A stretch of DNA of 64,000 nucleotides from Trematomus loennbergii (Eukaryota; Chordata; Actinopteri; Perciformes; Nototheniidae): positions 15,764,472 through 15,828,471 of the forward strand of contig JAAOOA010000060.1 in assembly GCA_012861695.1 (NCBI GenBank), written 5' to 3'. Below, piece after piece: positions 59,368-64,000 of this stretch. Position 1 is the stretch's first letter; each line of letters opens with the position of its first letter. The position numbers and the translations under genes were made by a program. Under the pieces are notes generated by a model, which saw only the letters and a list, made by a program, of their open reading frames with translations, was not told the DNA's origin and did no database searches.

Positions 59368-60475
59368 CTGCAAATCAGAGCAAAAAATACATCGTATTAA
59401 TGCAAGGGGGCACAGTCAAAACATAAGAAAAAACTGTGTGTAAAATCAAAAACATTTTTACATTACATTGCATATACACATTCTGTTTGATGCTGCTGTC
59501 CGTTATATCTCAGAGGGAGATATTGTACTTTTTTGACACCACAAATGTGTCTCATGACAATAGTAAGTTACTTTATTGATAAAGGTTTTACATGCAAAAC
59601 ATATGATTCATAAGATGGTGTGCGTTATGTTGAACTAACGTGTTTAAAGTAGTTCAAGGGAGCCCTCCCATGGATTGCTACAACAAAAAATTAGCTTCAG
59701 TAAAAATAAACCTTTTTAAATTATATTTGAAATGCCTATTTTATAGACAACTCGATATAATGAGTATAATAACTGTGAGGTCTATATTTGTGTCTGCTGC
59801 TGCATTTAATGTATGGTAAGGCTCCTAATCATTTCTGGTCAAGTTATTGTTGTTAGGCAGTTATAAATGTACTCTTGAATTGAATGAATTAAAGAAATAT
59901 ACCCTTTTTAAAAGCTAAATTCTACTTACTGAATTTACAGTTTGAAGTGAATGTATTATAACAGTTGATAGTATGTTATTATTAGCAGCAATTCTGTTAA
60001 AGTGCTGTGGCCTTCTTGAGAACCAGCAGTGAGATCTCTCCTTTAAGTGAAGCTTGGACATTAGTCAAAGCTCATTAGGAAGCTATTTAATCCCTGAGAA
60101 GATATACTTAGATTAGCCTCAGGACCTGCTCAGGACTGATGCTGTTGCACAAAGTCAAAAAGTAGACACCAACTAAATGATAAGGGAATATGAGAGACAC
60201 AAATAAATGAAATGCTCACACAATTGCACTTGGACAAATCCCAATTATGAAACTATATCTAACAAATCCTAAACAATGCCCATTGTTATTATGCTATAAA
60301 ACACCAATTCACCAAGGTAAAACATGTAGTAAGCCTTTTCAAATGTTGCCTTTAAAGCAGCATTTAAGGGTCAATTTTGACTCCATAAGGACATAATACA
60401 GCATGCCATCATTAGAGCAAAGTCATAATACAGCAACACACAAAGAGCACACAAACACAGATTTTTCTCATACCT

Positions 60476-60720
60476 CACTTGGAAATCTTCAGGCAGCAGG
60501 AAGGACTCCAGCAGGTAGTCAAGTCTCGGAGACTGTGAGGGAATATTCCCATGAATTGAATCCCAGAGGAGAAAAGTCCCGAGAGCTCAGAGTTCAGTCT
60601 GAAGGTCCCAACACTAAATCCTCAGTGAGATTCTCTCCCTCAGCCCAGGGGGCTCCAAGCTGCCAGATCAAAAGCCAAGGGACCAAGGGCTCCTCCCCCT
60701 CGCAATGTTCCTCCCCCCTC
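60476..60720 (-). other. Possible non-coding first exon of the exchanger
   Basis: A good minus-strand donor (CAAGTGAG|GTATGAG) at 60474-60475 borders a segment of higher G+C. The upstream side at 60640-60860 is rich in CCTCCCC/TCTCC and could be the promoter; no TATA box is seen. Its link to the coding exon is an inference. Confidence 0.35.
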
Positions 60721-61756
60721 TGATACTGCCTCTCTCCTGTCCTTCTTCAGGTTATCACCTCATCCACCTCTCCCCTCCTTGACTTCTCCCTCTCCTTTCC
60801 CAGAACGAGGATATAGGCGCCATCTCAGTCATTTCCCCCTCCCCCCAGCGTCAGGTATCATTTCCTCCCATCCCCACACCCAAGTGAATGGGTATTACAC
60901 AGCGAGCTAATAGCTAGATTGGGCTGAAGCCTGCAGTCCTATAGGATCATAGTGCTGTGCACAAAGTACTTGAAAACTATCCCAATTACTTTGTGACATA
61001 CTAACACACTACTGTACATTTCAGAGGGGATGCTGCATGATATTTGAATGTAGAGCTGATACATTTTCAAACATGGTGTCAAACGGTTGAATGCACGTCC
61101 ATGTTCTGTTTTTGTGCTTACATTTATTGGTAGCTGCACAGATTTTCTCTCATTATTTACATTTTTATTTGTATTTACAAATATGAACTTTTTACAGGAA
61201 ATGTCTTCTGTTACGTCCAATTATTTGAATCATCGTGCATTTTTTCTTAAAAAAAATAGAAGTCAATCTCCATACTTTCTATCATAATTTCCTGCAGGTC
61301 CGTAATGGGCTTTGGATGAAACACCTGCTAAGGTATCAATTGACTCATGTGTACAAGTAACTCATAAAATAATGATTATTACTAATACTAAAACAATAAG
61401 TATAACACTTTCTTTGACGCTAATGCTTATAATGTATTAAAAACTGTATAATCATAGTAATAAACACTCAGATACTGTATATTCATAAGGCTTTATTTCA
61501 ATAATAAATAATTATTTCAATGATCTTATGACACATAAGATCAAGTATTATAAAACTTGAAAAAAAGTTGAGTGTGTGTGTGAGTGTGTGTGTGTCTGTG
61601 CACGTGCACTTCAAGTCAGGTCAAGTCAGGTCAGGCTTTACACAAGAGAACTGTAAGCTTCAGAATCCACCAGAAGGTGAGTTCAAATGAAGTGAAGTGA
61701 CTTATTCTGTTATGTACTGTAGCTGTTCCCAACATAAACCCTACATCTACAGGTGG

Positions 61757-61757
<1 letters not shown>

Positions 61758-61846
<89 letters not shown>
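61758..61846. repeat. TG microsatellite
   Basis: A TG tract of about 88 bp with one GG interruption, followed by an AGAGAGCGAGA purine run to about 61880. Confidence 0.95.
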
Positions 61847-61848
<2 letters not shown>

Positions 61849-61859
61849 GTACGCGAGAG

Positions 61860-63690
61860 AGCGAGAAGAGAGGGAGAGAGGATATGTGCTACAAGTATGT
61901 ACGTATACAACATACTTTTATAAAAGTCGAATGAGACAAAGAATTTAACTTCACTGGCGTATTATTTTAGTTTTAAATCCATCACTTAAGTCTACTGATA
62001 AACACCCTCACCGTAGCCCTACTTATTTAAAAAAAAATGTTATGCATTCATAATACAGAAAAGGCAAGTAGCAAAGGGGAGAGTAGGGGGGGTGACAGGG
62101 CCATGTAAACCAACGAACACTGCTGGGCTGTAATCCAACCAGACCTACCTATCGGTTCTCACCTCCTACTGTTCTTATCTTCTTACCTAATTAAACAGGA
62201 GCATACTTAATGGAGAGGGCCGCTAACTTTTTCTCACATGCAAAACGCTTACAGTATGGTTTGTTACTTTCTGATAACAGGAGGGTACATTGGTGTCTGG
62301 ACTCTCTGGGACTATCTTACAAAGATAAATATAAATGACAGAAGAGAAAATACAAACTGTGCAAAAGTTACTTTGATTTGGTATTCTCACTAAAGAGATA
62401 CTGTCTTTATATTTGTACACTGTAAAATAACGAGGCAATGCCACGGCCTAACTTGGTTTGGTACAGAGGTGTTTGACCTTCTGTATTCGGCTGTAGCTGC
62501 TATATTAAGGGCTAGGTAAATTCCTGACAAGGCTAAACTGATTACATAACCAACCAAGCTAACCTAACCCTCCTTCGGGTTAAGGTACATCGCCTGTAGA
62601 AAAACAAGTCCCTTTGCATGCAGAGGAACTCTTTGAAATCTGTTTCAGGTTAAGTTCATGATTCTCTTACAAAAAAAAGGATCTGATAGGGGGGAACATT
62701 TAGCAAGCTGGAGTACAAAGATGTAGCCTAGATACTACAAAACACAAACATTCGCACGATTGGCTAGACAGGTATAGATGAAAACCAGATTTTGCATTAG
62801 ACATCAATTTCCAATCTGTTATTCGATTTCTTTAGTGGCTCATTTTTTTAGTAATTTTCATTGGTGGGACAGGCAGCAAAAAGTGAGAGATATTCATGTT
62901 CCTCTGTGAAGATGGGATCAACAGCAGCTTACTGGCTAAAGCTTGTGCCTAAAATAGCTGCTAAGTTATATATGAGCTCGAGAGTCTGTGAGCGGGGAGG
63001 GCCCAGGTAATCGGTAAGATCTATATAATGAGTCTATGAATAGAAAAGAACATAAATAATTTACCTAATTTATGCTAATCACTCCCGCTGTAGTTAATAT
63101 TGCTACACCTGTCCAGCATGCAGTTTACAGAGATAAGGGTGGCATATTTCCAACCTGGTCTCACCAGAATGCGTGACTCCACCACGACTCCTTAACAACG
63201 CAGTGCGTGGTGGAGTCACGCACTCTGCTACATTTACGTGTCGGTACCACGCAAACAACCCCAATGTAAAGTGAATGAGGCTCCTTTGTCGTGGTGCACA
63301 CACGCATCTCTACAACGTCCCGCAGTGAGCTTTTATTCTATAAAACGTTTTTAAAATGTACTTTATAGCTTGTAGTAACTCACGGGAGGCTTCTTTTATT
63401 TTATTTGTATTCATAATAATTATTATCTTTCGTCAGAATGTATTATGGTGCATTATTTACCAATTTTTGTTCTCAAAAAACAGTGCATTGTGTGTAATAC
63501 AACTGTGATTTTTATTAAATTAGTTCGTTTTTAAGGAAGGCCAGAGCTTCAGCTGTGTCAAATAGATTGTTCCCTTTAGTTAACGTTATTTAAAAGATAA
63601 TTATATTCCTATTTGATCATGTACCCTTTATTGTATTACGGACCCAAAGAGCAATGTGAGCGTCCATTCCATTGGATAACGGAGGATTTT
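61860..63690. other. Intergenic DNA with a long hairpin
   Basis: No gene is recognised. A perfect inverted repeat of 16 bp, GCGTGACTCCACCACG (63171-63186) and CGTGGTGGAGTCACGC (63206-63221), encloses a 19-nt loop within a block starting CAACCTGGTCTCACC, which resembles a dispersed fish repeat. Confidence 0.5.
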
Positions 63691-64000
63691 ACACCCGGAA
63701 GTAAGTATTCTCTTTACTGTCGATTGATTTTACAGTGATATCTGCACAACTCATCACCAGTAAAAACACCAGATTATCCTTGTTAATTACACAACATTGA
63801 TTGGTTTAAATTGTGTACAATGCTTGCTTTTGTATTTTCCCCTTTCGATTCGGAGAAACAAATATTTTTTCGGAGTTTTTGGATGGCAGAAGACACTACA
63901 CTACCCAGAATCCTCAGCTATGGGACTACACCATGTGCTTGGCTTGACAAACCTCAAGCTCTGCGATTGGATGTTGGAGTGGCAGTGCGCAAAGTTTACA
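63690..64000. promoter_or_regulatory. Promoter-like motifs at the right edge
   Basis: CCGGAAGT (ETS type) lies at about 63696-63703, ACTACCCAGAATCC (ZNF143-like) at about 63900-63913, and GCGATTGG (inverted CCAAT) at about 63962-63969. Together they resemble a TATA-less housekeeping promoter for a gene beyond the window. No coding exon is visible. Confidence 0.35.

Overview
This is a stretch of nuclear DNA from a ray-finned (teleost-like) fish. The genes are split by GT-AG introns, the non-coding DNA is AT-rich with very long CA/TG microsatellites, and DNA transposons and retroelements of kinds common in teleosts fill most of the space. All calls come from reading the sequence; no database search was run.

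Host genes, left to right: an importin-alpha gene of the kpna2/kpna7 group (+, 9497-13282, 12 exons, one frame-breaking base in exon 4); a decayed ecto-ADP-ribosyltransferase pseudogene (+, 14434-16238); xpa, the nucleotide-excision-repair damage-verification protein (-, 19474-21851, 5 exons, intact); one isolated exon resembling esd (S-formylglutathione hydrolase; -, 33145-33220); a cytosolic SULT2-like sulfotransferase (+, 34523-41559) whose penultimate exon is cut short; and a K+-dependent Na+/Ca2+ exchanger of the slc24a2 (NCKX2) type (-, 48701-59156 coding). These genes have unrelated jobs (nuclear import, DNA repair, sulfation, calcium extrusion) and are not a functional cluster.

Mobile DNA dominates. 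At 2433-5139 lies a deleted DIRS-type tyrosine-recombinase retrotransposon that still has inverted termini and the internal complementary region, with a LINE tail nested in one terminus. TTAA-flanked MITEs sit at 7350-7739, 16569-18818 and 24029-24526; the second is split by an 8-bp-TSD hAT-type element. Between 22951 and about 32050 there is a nested stack: a piggyBac transposase remnant (-) is split by a 7.78-kb PIF/Harbinger-like element, whose own transposase is split by a 3.3-kb composite of two further terminal-inverted-repeat elements. At 43011-45834 is a compact 2.8-kb transposon with 32-bp terminal inverted repeats, paired subterminal motifs and an apparently intact two-exon 685-aa transposase-like gene. 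It is the most interesting item in the window and could still be, or recently have been, active.

Regions 1-2090, 13325-14190, 41560-42780, 45835-48700 and 61860-63690 hold no gene I can recognise.
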